A DNA stretch of 61,522 nt, from positions 1 to 61,522 of the forward strand of contig JAQTUW010000019.1 of NCBI GenBank assembly GCA_028707085.1. Direction: 5' to 3'. Both the position numbers and the translations under genes were made by a program. Shown here piece after piece: positions 48,659-57,329 of the stretch (positions within the stretch are counted from its first letter, which is position 1; every line of letters starts with the position of its first letter). Origin of the DNA: Methylococcales bacterium. Lineage in GTDB: Bacteria > Pseudomonadota > Gammaproteobacteria > Methylococcales > Methylomonadaceae. The notes beneath the pieces are model-generated. The model did no database searches. It worked only from the letters and a program-made list of their open reading frames with translations, and was not told the origin of the DNA.

Positions 48659-49244
48659 AGTCGGCCCCTCGTCGATAGTGGATGACGGCCGCTGGGTGAG
48701 TTCGGAATCTGACGCCTGATTAGGTTGGCGTGCTCGGTGAAACAAGCGGCAGTAACGTTGCCCAAACCGGAAAATGAATTCCGTAACTTCAGAAACGCAA
48801 AAATCCAAGATTGCGTATGACCGCTAAAGGCCGAGCAACTCTACAATAAAAATAATAGCGAATCAATACTTTTTATTAAAATCTTGGATGCTTTTAACGG
48901 TGACAACCAAATAGAAAGCGGGAGGCAATTATCGGCCATCGACGGTACAGTGATTACGCTCGGCGGCCCTTGATGAGATCAATGCTATGGCTTGATAAAA
49001 CCACAAACGTAGCAGAACGCCAGAAATGGATGCAGTACAAGATTTATCCGTACCTGTTGCGAGGCGTTGACAGCATCCGCCCCAATCTACCGACAGCACC
49101 TATATCCGGCTGCCGTGTGGCTTGCCGATCTGGCGGCAACCCCTAAAGTAGAGTCGATTCGATATTTGTTTGTCTATTGGTTTATTTTAATGCATAATAA
49201 AAAAACGCTCCATTGTGGGGCATTTATTAAGCGGGAAGATTACC
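48659..49244. other. 586-base region without a convincing gene
   Basis: AT-richer than the flanking nuo DNA. A 57-codon open frame (48973-49146, plus strand, LDKTTNVAERQKWMQYKIYP) and a short protein-like run ending at about 48974 (NQIESGRQLSAIDGTVITLGGP) may be debris of a lost mobile gene; neither has a good start. The amtB promoter should lie in the last 100 bases. I could not find a clear sigma-54 site of the TGGCAC-N5-TTGC type there. Confidence 0.35.
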
Positions 49245-50540
49245 ATGAAAAAATTTCTCGACACAGCCATTTTTTCGCTTGTTGCGACCGGATTTTGGCC
49301 AACACTTGCCTATGCCGATCAATTCAATGCCGCAGATACTGCCTGGATATTGACTGCTTCAGGTCTGGTTTTATTCATGACTGTTCCTGGACTGGCGCTG
49401 TTTTATGGCGGCTTGGTACGCACTAAAAACGTACTATCCATCATGATGAAATGTTTTGCCATTACCTCGGTGGTATCTGTTTTGTGGCTACTCGGCGGTT
49501 ATAGTCTCGCGCTTAGCGACGGCGGTTCCTGGCAGGCATTACTGGGCGGTTTTTCCAAACTGACGCTGGCAACTGTTAATGCCCATACAGTTAAAGATAA
49601 TTTGCCTGAAACCGTGTTTTGTATGTATCACCTAACTTTTGCTATTTTTGCGCCCGCCCTGATCATAGGCGGAGTTGCAGAACGCATGAAGTTTTCCGCT
49701 TTATTGTGGTTTGTAGCCTTGTGGGAAATTTTAATCTACGTCCCTGTTTGTCATTGGATTTGGGGCGGCGGCTGGTTGTCCCAATTAGGCGTTATGGACT
49801 TTGCCGGAGGTATCGTAGTCCATACAACCGGCGGAGTAGCCGCAATGATTGGCGCTATTATGGTTGGCGCCCGGCATGGTTTTCCTCGCGTACCCATGCC
49901 GCCACATAATCTGACAATGACTGCCACAGGGGCCGGGGTTTTATGGGTCGGCTGGCACGGGTTTAGCGCAGGCAGCGCCTTAATGGCTAATGGCTCAGCA
50001 GGTATTGCCATGCTATCGACTCACATGAGCGCCGCTGCCGGCTCCTTGGCATGGATGACCATAGAATGGTTCCGTTTCGGCAAACCGAGCGTACTGGGAT
50101 TATTGACCGGCCTAGTTGCCGGCTTAGGCATGATAGCCCCTTCTGCGGGCTTTGTGTCCCCATTAAGCGGATTGGTTATCGGTTTAATTGCTGGTTGCGT
50201 TTGTTTCTTTTCTTTACACGCAATTAAACGACGTTTGGCCTTTGATGACACGCTTGATGTTTTCGCGATTCACGGGGTTGGCGGAATAATAGGTTCACTT
50301 TTAACCGCAATTTTTGCCAGTGAAGCGCTCGGTGGCATTGGACAGTTAGCGGATGATGGCATTTCCGGGCAATTATTGGCGCAGGCGATTGCTGTGCTAT
50401 CTGTCTTGGTTTGGAGCGGACTAATGAGTTACGCCATTCTCAAGCTGGTTGATAAAACAATCGGTTTGCGCGTTGGGGCCAGCGACGAATCATTAGGCTT
50501 AGATATTTCCCTGCATAACGAGCAGGGCTACAACTATTAA
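49245..50540 (+). CDS. amtB: Ammonium transporter AmtB
   Basis: AmtB is a trimeric inner-membrane channel that imports ammonium. The 431-residue product has a signal peptide (about 1-24, cleaved near AYA/DQF), then eleven hydrophobic segments, with MVPG-like FYGGLVRTKNVLSIMM, DFAGGIVVHTTGGVAAMIGA and AIHGVGGIIGSLLT, which hold the twin histidines of the pore. The start is ATG 49245 (GGGAAG upstream). It is transcribed opposite to the surrounding nuo genes and is followed by glnK after 50 bases. Confidence 0.95.
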   Translation: MKKFLDTAIFSLVATGFWPTLAYADQFNAADTAWILTASGLVLFMTVPGLALFYGGLVRTKNVLSIMMKCFAITSVVSVLWLLGGYSLALSDGGSWQALLGGFSKLTLATVNAHTVKDNLPETVFCMYHLTFAIFAPALIIGGVAERMKFSALLWFVALWEILIYVPVCHWIWGGGWLSQLGVMDFAGGIVVHTTGGVAAMIGAIMVGARHGFPRVPMPPHNLTMTATGAGVLWVGWHGFSAGSALMANGSAGIAMLSTHMSAAAGSLAWMTIEWFRFGKPSVLGLLTGLVAGLGMIAPSAGFVSPLSGLVIGLIAGCVCFFSLHAIKRRLAFDDTLDVFAIHGVGGIIGSLLTAIFASEALGGIGQLADDGISGQLLAQAIAVLSVLVWSGLMSYAILKLVDKTIGLRVGASDESLGLDISLHNEQGYNY

Positions 50541-50572
50541 CTAAATGCCTGTAAATAATCTGTATTGCCTAG

Positions 50573-50932
<360 letters not shown>

Positions 50933-51165
50933 AAATGAATCCGGAAGGCCGTGTGCAGCAAACCGTTTACGATGGCAACGTAACGTTTTTTCTTTCGAAT
51001 CCAACTCGTCAAATACGTCTCATCCTTGTTTTTGTTTTTAGCCGCTTATGAAGCTTAGGCTCACTAATCGTTGTAACGGCAAAACCGTTCCCCCCGCTGG
51101 CGTTCAATTCATTTTTTGATGTTGGGGGATGCCTTCTTTGGAACTTACTTTATGTTGGCGGAACT

Positions 51166-51792
51166 TCAGTCACGCAATGTAGACGCCTTGTTTGAACAGC
51201 ATGGAGCGCGCAAAGGTTCGACCGATTCAAGCAAGGCGTAATAAGGACGCAAAGCGACCATCGCTGCCTGAAAAATAGTAAAGGCATCGGTCGGATCTTT
51301 CTGTTTAAGCTCGGCGACCTCGTTCAGAAAACGATGCAGCATTTTTAACAGATTTTCGATCGACATCGCCAGCCAGGCGTCGTTGGTAATCCATTTGTCG
51401 ATAAATTCATCCAAACGCGCGAAGGTTCGTTTCATCAGGGGATAAGCGGTTTGCGTTTCCTTGTGTTCCCGGAGGGCCATATATTCGAGGTAAGCCTGTT
51501 CGGATATGACCCGCGGACGATTGGTGGCTATAAGGTAAGTGGCTTTGTAGTCGGCATGGATGGAGTCGAATTTATCGCAAAATTCGGTTTCGGTCGTCAT
51601 GTCAAGCCACGGCTGAAGACTGGCCGCCGTTACGCCATAGCACTCGCCGATTACGCCTGTCATTTTGTCGAATTGCTCGACAAAGGCTGGCTTCCTGAGT
51701 TCGCCTTTAATCAGATTTTCAATCGCGGCCAGCTCGCTGGCAGTGACGCAAACCGTGGCCAATTCCCTAACAATATTGAGTTCGACTCCCAT
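51166..51792 (-). CDS. Hypothetical helical protein, 208 residues
   Basis: A soluble, mostly alpha-helical protein with no signal peptide or membrane segment. Features visible: a helical N-terminus (LAAIENLIKGELRKPAFVEQFDKMTG), YKATYLIATNRPRVISEQAYLEYMALREHK, and a cysteine pair near the end (APCCSNK). I recognise no family. It lies on the minus strand between glnK and the YegP-like gene, which is 66 bases upstream. Confidence 0.55.
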   Translation of the reverse strand: MGVELNIVRELATVCVTASELAAIENLIKGELRKPAFVEQFDKMTGVIGECYGVTAASLQPWLDMTTETEFCDKFDSIHADYKATYLIATNRPRVISEQAYLEYMALREHKETQTAYPLMKRTFARLDEFIDKWITNDAWLAMSIENLLKMLHRFLNEVAELKQKDPTDAFTIFQAAMVALRPYYALLESVEPLRAPCCSNKASTLRD

Positions 51793-51857
51793 ATCGCCGA
51801 CACCTACCTATTTCCGTTATCTGGAGAAAAAATTTATGAACCGTCCCGATTTTTAGT

Positions 51858-52193
51858 TTACTCGGTCAAATCGACAATTTCGGCAACGCAGGCATTGTCT
51901 TTAACAATGTGCAGCGCATTGTCGAACACCATGTTCGAGTTATATAAAACGCTTTTTACAATGATGGCGCCGGTCGAATCTTTGATGACAAAAAAAGTGT
52001 CGCCCTCAGGAATTTTGCTGGCGGCGATTTGGTTGCTCATTAATGAACCGGCTCTCACTTCTTTAATGGCCTGCATGGCTTCTTCCTTGTTGCCGTAATC
52101 GCCGCTCATCAGAATGAGTTCGCCCTTACTGTTGAGGAAATTAAAAAAATACTGATTTTCGTCGTTGGTTTTAAGTTCAAAAGTGGCTGGCAT
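51858..52193 (-). CDS. YegP-like DUF1508 protein (two repeats)
   Basis: The 111-residue product has two DUF1508 (YegP) repeats: residues about 10-50 (NQYFFNFLNSKGELILMSGDYGNKEEAMQAI) and about 62-105 (DTFFVIKDSTGAIIVKSVLYNSNMVF). This beta-beta-beta-alpha fold occurs widely and has no known activity. ATG 52193 has a plausible ribosome-binding site (CCGGAACAG) upstream. It probably belongs with the adjacent helical gene. Confidence 0.8.
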   Translation of the reverse strand: MPATFELKTNDENQYFFNFLNSKGELILMSGDYGNKEEAMQAIKEVRAGSLMSNQIAASKIPEGDTFFVIKDSTGAIIVKSVLYNSNMVFDNALHIVKDNACVAEIVDLTE

Positions 52194-52295
52194 GTTCTGT
52201 TCCGGAAGTTATCGGTTGGAGTAGGGTTAGCGCCGATCAAATTTTAGCCGCCTGATTCCTCACTAATTACAGGAAAATCCCTACAGAAGAGAAAC

Positions 52296-52415
52296 CTAAG
52301 TGCGACCGGCAGAGGCTATAAAGCCAAATGCAAGCAGCATGCCAATAAAAAATACTTTATAATCAGCGCAGAGCGTGTCTTCACTTGTCCAATTGTCAGT
52401 TTTGACACACGACAT
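52296..52415 (-). CDS. Possible 39-residue membrane peptide
   Basis: ATG 52415 opens 39 codons to TAG 52296-52298: a polar start (MSCVKTDNWTSEDTLC) followed by a single hydrophobic segment (VFFIGMLLAFGFIASAG). The same frame is open further upstream to about 52512 with protein-like residues but no start codon. It could be a real single-pass peptide or the tail of a broken gene. It lies downstream of nuoB on the same strand. Confidence 0.3.
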   Translation of the reverse strand: MSCVKTDNWTSEDTLCADYKVFFIGMLLAFGFIASAGRT

Positions 52416-52500
52416 TGACGGCGATCCGATAGCCGTTAAAACGTCCTCATCAAGCAGTGGTGCGTAACCGTTAGGCGTAAAAGCGAATGCCTCGATATCA

Positions 52501-52520
52501 GATGGGTAGCCCTACCCATC
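52501..52520. terminator. Hairpin 45 bases past the nuoB stop
   Basis: GATGGGTAG and CTACCCATC form a perfect 9-base stem with a 2-base loop. It could end nuoAB transcription, though no T-run follows on the minus strand. Confidence 0.35.
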
Positions 52521-52564
52521 TTATAAGCTTAGTAAAACCAACACAAAATTCAAAAAATCGCGGC

Positions 52565-53203
52565 TTAAACATGATCGGGATCGTCAAGCTCGGTGACCCG
52601 CATCCTGGCCGGCGTCAGGATATCCCGCTGGCTGGGCTTGTCGGCTTTAACCACCGTCTGTTCGCCGACCACCCAGCTTAACGGCCGTCTTTCCTGGCCG
52701 ATTGCCTGCTGTAGCAGCATCAGGCCCTGCAACAGGGCTTCCGGACGCGGCGGACAGCCCGGCACATAAACATCCACCGGCAGGAATTTGTCCACCCCCT
52801 GCACCACGCTGTAAATATCGTACATGCCGCCGGAGTTGGCGCAGGAGCCCATGGAAATCACCCAGCGCGGCTCCAGCATCTGATCGTATAGCCGTTTGAC
52901 CACCGGAGCCATCTTGCGGAAAACCGTGCCGGATATGACGATCAGATCGGCCTGTCTGGGGGTGCTGCGAATAACTTCCGAACCGAAGCGGGCTATGTCG
53001 TGCCGACTGGTGAATGCGGTCGCCATTTCCACATAGCAGCAGGACAGGCCGAAGTTGAACGGCCACACGGAATTGGATTGCCCCCAGGCCACCATGTCTT
53101 CCAGTCGGGCCAATAGAAAATTGCGGCGCAACGCTTCCTCGTAGCTTTGCTGGCCGGGCCTGGGCGCGGCATCGGTTTCCGGACGGGAGAGACTCCAGCG
53201 CAT
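52565..53203 (-). CDS. nuoB: NADH-quinone oxidoreductase subunit B
   Basis: NuoB carries cluster N2, the last Fe-S centre before quinone. The 212-residue product has the ligands in [23 protein letters not shown] and [12 protein letters not shown]. The C-terminus (about 30 residues, after the last motif) is longer than usual. It follows nuoA by 3 bases. In a normal nuo operon nuoCD would come next; here a hairpin and unrelated genes follow. Confidence 0.96.
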   Translation of the reverse strand: MRWSLSRPETDAAPRPGQQSYEEALRRNFLLARLEDMVAWGQSNSVWPFNFGLSCCYVEMATAFTSRHDIARFGSEVIRSTPRQADLIVISGTVFRKMAPVVKRLYDQMLEPRWVISMGSCANSGGMYDIYSVVQGVDKFLPVDVYVPGCPPRPEALLQGLMLLQQAIGQERRPLSWVVGEQTVVKADKPSQRDILTPARMRVTELDDPDHV

Positions 53204-53206
53204 TGC

Positions 53207-53620
53207 TTAATCCCCAAGGCCGGATTCGACGGCGCGCTGGCGGCGGGTGCGCCAGTCCAGCGCGCCGCATGACCATAGGTACAGCAGCGACAGCAGCAAT
53301 ACCGCGATGAACAGCAGGGCGGCAAGATAACCCGGCCAGCCCGATTGGTAAAATGCCACCGACCAGCCGAACAGATATACCGACTCCATGTCGAAAATCA
53401 CAAAAAAGATGGCCAACAGATAAAAGCGGATGGAAAAACGGATATGCACGTCGCCGGTGGCGACGATGCCGGACTCGAAGGTTTCGTCGGCGGCTTTGGC
53501 GGTATGCCGCTGGCCGAGAAAATAGGCCCCGCCCAGCATGATGGCGGCCACGGCCAGCACCGCCGCAAGATAAATGATGAGCGGTAAAAGATTGGCGGCG
53601 GCTAGCGCTTCGGTTTTCAT
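53207..53620 (-). CDS. nuoA: NADH-quinone oxidoreductase subunit A
   Basis: NuoA is a three-helix membrane subunit of complex I near the quinone site. The 137-residue product has PLIIYLAAVLAVAAIMLG, the loop ESGIVATGD with SIRFYLLAIFFVIFDMESVYLF, and two more helices. I start it at ATG 53620, with GAGGG nine bases upstream. The frame also has a TTG start at 53638. The first 90 codons and its promoter region are duplicated at 47818-48123. Confidence 0.94.
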   Translation of the reverse strand: MKTEALAAANLLPLIIYLAAVLAVAAIMLGGAYFLGQRHTAKAADETFESGIVATGDVHIRFSIRFYLLAIFFVIFDMESVYLFGWSVAFYQSGWPGYLAALLFIAVLLLSLLYLWSCGALDWRTRRQRAVESGLGD

Positions 53621-53805
53621 CGGGTCTACCCTCGTCAAAAACGGAAAACAGGGCTATTCAGCGTATTTTCAGGCTATTACAAACGCGATAGCGTAGGATG
53701 CGCCGATGGCTTGATTGTCGCACCACGGCTCAATGGATACTGAATGGTTACTTTTTTATGTCTTCGCCGGCGGAACGCCGGCCTTTCTGTTCTTTGCGCG
53801 CTTTT

Positions 53806-53834
53806 ACGCTACCCGCTAAGCCTGGCGGTGTCAA
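53806..53834 (-). promoter_or_regulatory. nuo promoter (copy ahead of nuoA)
   Basis: On the minus strand, TTGACA (53829-53834), 17 bases, TAGCGT (53806-53811). It lies about 185 bases upstream of nuoA. The second copy at 48095-48123 is identical in both hexamers and spacing. A stretch of about 130 bases (53653-53784) between it and nuoA has no match in the second copy and contains a dispersed-repeat-like sequence. Confidence 0.6.
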
Positions 53835-53892
53835 CTTTTTTCAAGACTGATGTTTCTTCCCGCCAATCGCCCGGCTGGCGGGAATGGCCGCT

Positions 53893-54624
53893 TCAGCGGC
53901 CTGGAAGCAGGGCTTTCAGGCCGGGCAGCCAGTCGGCAAAATCCGCCAGATAGTTATAGCCGCAGACCGTCTTCAGCGCCTGGTCGCTGACGATGTCGAA
54001 TATGCGTTGGGCCTGTTGCAGTGTTGCCGCGCCGGGGCCGTAGGGATTGAACTGCATGCCGGAATCGGTCAGAAACACATAGTCGCAGATGAACAGCACG
54101 TCCTGGTAGATGTAAAAGGTAAAGCCCGGGGTATGCCCGCCGACATGATAGGCCTGTATGCCGTAGGCGGAAAAGTCATCGCGGAAGCGGTGGTCGATGT
54201 CGAACGCCGTAGCCAGTCTGTGCCCGGCATCCTGTTCGTGCAACCAGATCTGGGCGTTCCATAGCTTGCGGTACTGGTTGGATGCGCCCAGGAAATGGTG
54301 ATGGGTGAACAGAATGGCGTCCACGGCCGGCAAGGTTCGGTTAAAAGCCGAGGGCGAATCGATCCATACCGCGCCGGATTCGGTTTCGACGCGATAGGCG
54401 GCGTGCTCCAGCCCCAGTCTGGGTACTGAAAGCAGTTGGCTGACCGCTGCGTTGACCGGACGACTGGTCACCTGATAGGTTTTTTCGGCCTCGTCCCAGG
54501 CCATGAACCGGTCGTGCCTGGCCCCGCAAAACGGGCAAATATCCGGCATCTCGCCTATCATGTTATAGCCGCATTGCAGGCAGACCCACTGCTGCATGTG
54601 GTTCGGAAATTCAGGTGTATTCAT
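53893..54624 (-). CDS. Zinc-ribbon / metallo-beta-lactamase-fold protein
   Basis: The 243-residue product begins with a rubredoxin-like zinc ribbon (WVCLQCGYNMIGEMPDICPFCG, residues 13-34, two CxxC pairs), then a metallo-beta-lactamase fold. The first metal motif reads THHHFLGASN instead of THxHxDH: the Asp-His pair is replaced by Leu-Gly. GGHTPGFTFYI and ICDYVF supply the later His and Asp ligands. So the site may bind only one metal, or the protein may work differently from hydrolases. It is the gene upstream of nuoA on the same strand. The biological role is unknown. Confidence 0.75.
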   Translation of the reverse strand: MNTPEFPNHMQQWVCLQCGYNMIGEMPDICPFCGARHDRFMAWDEAEKTYQVTSRPVNAAVSQLLSVPRLGLEHAAYRVETESGAVWIDSPSAFNRTLPAVDAILFTHHHFLGASNQYRKLWNAQIWLHEQDAGHRLATAFDIDHRFRDDFSAYGIQAYHVGGHTPGFTFYIYQDVLFICDYVFLTDSGMQFNPYGPGAATLQQAQRIFDIVSDQALKTVCGYNYLADFADWLPGLKALLPGR

Positions 54625-54682
54625 GATTCATGCTCCTGTGATTGGGCTGGGACAATTCACCGGCCGGAGTTTGGTGCATCGG

Positions 54683-54889
54683 CTATTCGAGGGCGATTTT
54701 GCCGTCGATATAATGACAAATGCCAACCCCCGGCACTTCCAGCGTCATTTTGATATCCAGCGTTTCCGTTCCCTTGAGTTTGCCCGATTCGACTGCTTTA
54801 TACACCGCTTGTTCAATTTCTCTTTGCGAAGCGATGCCCACCGTTTTCAGATATTTTCTGATTTCCATGTTAAACGTATCTTCGTTCAT
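54683..54889 (-). CDS. DUF6494 family protein
   Basis: From ATG 54889 (GGAG eight bases upstream) the 68-residue product reads MNEDTFNMEIRKYLKTVGI, SQREIEQAVYKAVESGKLKGTETLDIKMTLEVPG and ICHYIDGKIALE, the DUF6494 pattern. The same frame is open upstream to 55012, adding 41 residues that look like a lipoprotein signal (basic start, 20 hydrophobic residues, FFTGC). Either the short cytosolic form or a lipoprotein form may be real. Function is unknown. Confidence 0.65.
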   Translation of the reverse strand: MNEDTFNMEIRKYLKTVGIASQREIEQAVYKAVESGKLKGTETLDIKMTLEVPGVGICHYIDGKIALE

Positions 54890-55020
54890 CTCAGCGTCTC
54901 CGGTTGATGTTGGATTTGACGCGAGTATACCTGTTGAAGCGTCGCATCCGGTAAAAAACGCCACCGCAAATAGCATGGCGACAAGAAAAAACCATACGCG
55001 GCGCCACCGCATCGGCGGAC

Positions 55021-55464
55021 AGTTTATCCTTTAAACCGGCTGTTAGTTACACTGCCGGCAAGTTTCCGTTGATCGGTTTCGCAGATATCAATCACGACGG
55101 TAAGTTTGATATTATTTCCGACAACAAGCAGAGCAATAAAATGTGCCTACTGCTTGGATGCGCCAACGGTACATTTAATGCCAAAATGGACTCGGCTACC
55201 GGCAATACGCCCGGCTATCCGTTTGTCTTTGATGTGAACGATGACGGTAAACTGGATTTGTTGGTCGCCAACGGCAATAGCAATAATGTCAGCATCCTGT
55301 TAGGCAATGGCGACGGCGCCTTTAAGCCTAAGATCGATTTTAATACCGGCCCCGGTTCGATTCTGGTGGCCGATGTCAACTACGACGGCAAGCGCGACAT
55401 ACGGGTCGAAGACAGGGGCGGAAAAACCATAAGCGTCCTGCTGAATAACGGCAGAGCAAACTAA
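55021..55464 (+). pseudogene. FG-GAP/VCBS repeat protein remnant (5' part lost)
   Basis: The open frame reads FKPAVSYTAGKFPLIGFADINHDGKFDII, then two more repeats with DVNDDGKLDLLVANGNSNN, LLGNGDGAFKPKIDFNTGPGS and DVNYDGKRDI. These are calcium-binding FG-GAP/VCBS beta-propeller blades, which are usually secreted. The first readable blade starts in the middle of a repeat, right where the DUF6494 frame begins. There is no ATG or signal peptide; the first usable start (TTG 55069) is inside a blade. It is the 3' end of a longer gene. Confidence 0.6.
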
Positions 55465-55508
55465 ACAGCCGCTGGCTGGCTTAGGTTGGCTTGGTAGGGA
55501 GAATAAGT

Positions 55509-56630
55509 TCAAATTGGGATAAATCGCTTAGTTGTCTCGGTTGTCGCCCGGGCTGAAGTTTGCAGCACCTGTACATAAGCGCCTTCTGTCATGTGGGCTT
55601 TGTCGGCCTTTTCATATTCCTCAGTGGAAAGCACAAGCTTGGCGCGTACGCTTTCTCCTTCCTGAAGGAGCAGGTTGAGTATCACTTCGCCGGTACGCCG
55701 ACCACTTTCGCCCATTTCGCCGGCGAGACGCTCAACCGTACCGACAAAGGTATCCTTCGCGTGACCTTCAAAAGCCCGTAATTCGCGCCGCACTTCCTCA
55801 ATTCGTCCAAAATAATCTTGCTGGAAGCGGAGGGGCCTCTTCAAAAAATCCTTGTCTGCAACAGGTTCAGACACCGACCAATTAAAATCTACATCTAACG
55901 AATTACCTAACGTTTCATCATAAAATTGAGTCAGAGCTTCGCATAGATTGGACGATAGCAACGGAGCAGGCTGATTTTTTAATGATTTTACAAGCCCGTC
56001 AAGCGTATCGCCCTCAATAGCTTCAATCAGTTGCTCCATGCCGCGTTTTAGGGAAAGGGTTACGCGCCGCACAAACGGAAGATCGGTTTCATCGTCCAGC
56101 GGAAGCGACCCTTGGACATCAAGAGCATGGATCGAACATGAAACCCGTAGCACGAAACTTCCTGGTTCGGTGTGGCCGAAACGCGACTTCTCGATAAGCT
56201 GCTGAGCTTCCGTCAACGACAGGCGCGGATGGTGGATGCGAGGACGCATGACGGTGCATGCCGATGATTTCAGCAATTGCTGGACACCGGAAACTAGTGT
56301 AGTTGCAAATCCAAGTGGCCATGAAAGCTCGCCGCTTTGGCCGGAAAAAATGCGGAAACGCAAAGTATCGTCCCGCACGTTTAAAGCGCGCACCATTAAT
56401 ATCTGCGGCGGCTCGCCAAGCATTTCGCCTAGCTTCTCAAGCAACCGAGCGGTTGATTCTGCATAATCCGGAGCAGTCATGTCCATGGGAAATGCTAATT
56501 GCCGCCTGGGAAATTTCTGGTTCTTCAATACAAACAGACGGTCGGGAAGACCTTCCTGTAGCAATTCCCAGTCCAGCGACTTGACAAAGTCGCGCAGGTC
56601 GATAGGAGGAATCAATGGTTCCTGATTCAT
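55509..56630 (-). CDS. Unrecognised 373-residue protein paired with DUF4365
   Basis: No family is recognised. The soluble protein starts MNQEPLIPPIDLRDFVKSL. Its first third is mixed (LQEGLPDRLFVLKNQKFPR, ESTARLLEKLGEMLGEPPQIL), the middle has HTEPGSFVLRVSCSIHAL and LSLKRGMEQLIEAIEG, and the C-terminal third is beta-rich (AKLVLSTEEYEKADKAHMTEGAYVQVLQ). The ATG at 56630 overlaps the stop of the broken DUF4365 gene by 4 bases, so they were a coupled pair. DUF4365 proteins have been linked to nuclease-like defence roles, so this may be the effector or partner of such a system; that is inference. Confidence 0.6.
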   Translation of the reverse strand: MNQEPLIPPIDLRDFVKSLDWELLQEGLPDRLFVLKNQKFPRRQLAFPMDMTAPDYAESTARLLEKLGEMLGEPPQILMVRALNVRDDTLRFRIFSGQSGELSWPLGFATTLVSGVQQLLKSSACTVMRPRIHHPRLSLTEAQQLIEKSRFGHTEPGSFVLRVSCSIHALDVQGSLPLDDETDLPFVRRVTLSLKRGMEQLIEAIEGDTLDGLVKSLKNQPAPLLSSNLCEALTQFYDETLGNSLDVDFNWSVSEPVADKDFLKRPLRFQQDYFGRIEEVRRELRAFEGHAKDTFVGTVERLAGEMGESGRRTGEVILNLLLQEGESVRAKLVLSTEEYEKADKAHMTEGAYVQVLQTSARATTETTKRFIPI

Positions 56631-57172
56631 TCAGCCGCCTCACTATATATAGGGATTTGATTATGTGAAAGTTGATTCATCAACTTTAGTAAGCCGTCGG
56701 AATCAAAACGTTGAATTTTGGGCAGATAAACCGTTTATGCAGGGATATTGGTTGATGGCCTGGCGCCTCTAAGACTCACCCAATATGCGCATTTGCGTAA
56801 AACGAGCGCGTCATCGTCCAGGTTCAGCCAATCCGAGGGGGATTTAGGTAGAAATAAGACTACCAAAATTCGGGGTATGGACAGGGTTTCGTTTCGCAAA
56901 TCGTCATAGCGAGAAATTCATGCCAAGGAATAAGACCAATATTGTTCTTCATGTTCCAATAGCGGTTTCGCAGTGGCTTTAAGTTGCACCTTGATGTCAA
57001 TTTCCTGCCGATAGCCGGAAAAAGGCCCCCAGCCGGTCAGCTCAGCATCAATTCCCGGGTTATCGTCATGCCGAGAACCCAGTTTGCAACCGACACCCGC
57101 CTTCGAAGCCACGGCATGGAGATAAGCGTAGCTTAATTCAGACTCGATGTCGTTATTTGAAAGTGGTTTCAC
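56627..57172 (-). pseudogene. DUF4365 protein gene with two nonsense codons
   Basis: ATG 57172 opens with MKPLSNNDIESELSYAYLHAV and continues as DNPGIDAELTGWG, EIDIKVQLKATAKPL and QYWSYSLA to TGA at 56918-56920. The same frame then resumes without shift: RYDDLRNETLSIPRILVVLF, KSPSDWLNLDDDAL, RKCAYWVSLRGARPS, then TAA at 56735-56737, then TVYLPKIQRFDSDGLLKLMN to a TGA at 56627-56629. All this is DUF4365 (181 codons in all). Two single-base changes (GGA to TGA, CAA to TAA type) explain it, so the loss looks recent. Its partner gene is intact. Confidence 0.82.
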
Positions 57173-57329
57173 GTTTTAAACCTTGCGGTATATTGCAAAT
57201 CATAAAGTGCAATTATATGAAAGAATGGAAAGTAGCGCCAAAAATTGCCTATATTCCGCTCTGGTGTAAAATCAACATGCACCGAGCATTACCTGCATGA
57301 TGGTCAAATCCGCAAAACAGGTGAATGAC

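Noticed and set aside
49100-49244. Sigma-54 promoter ahead of amtB
   Set aside because: Looked for TGGCAC-N5-TTGC; the nearest (TGG...TGC near 49180) has wrong spacing, so not called.
54436-54907. Plus-strand frames of about 100 codons at 54436-54907
   Set aside because: Antisense to the zinc-ribbon/MBL and DUF6494 genes, no family.
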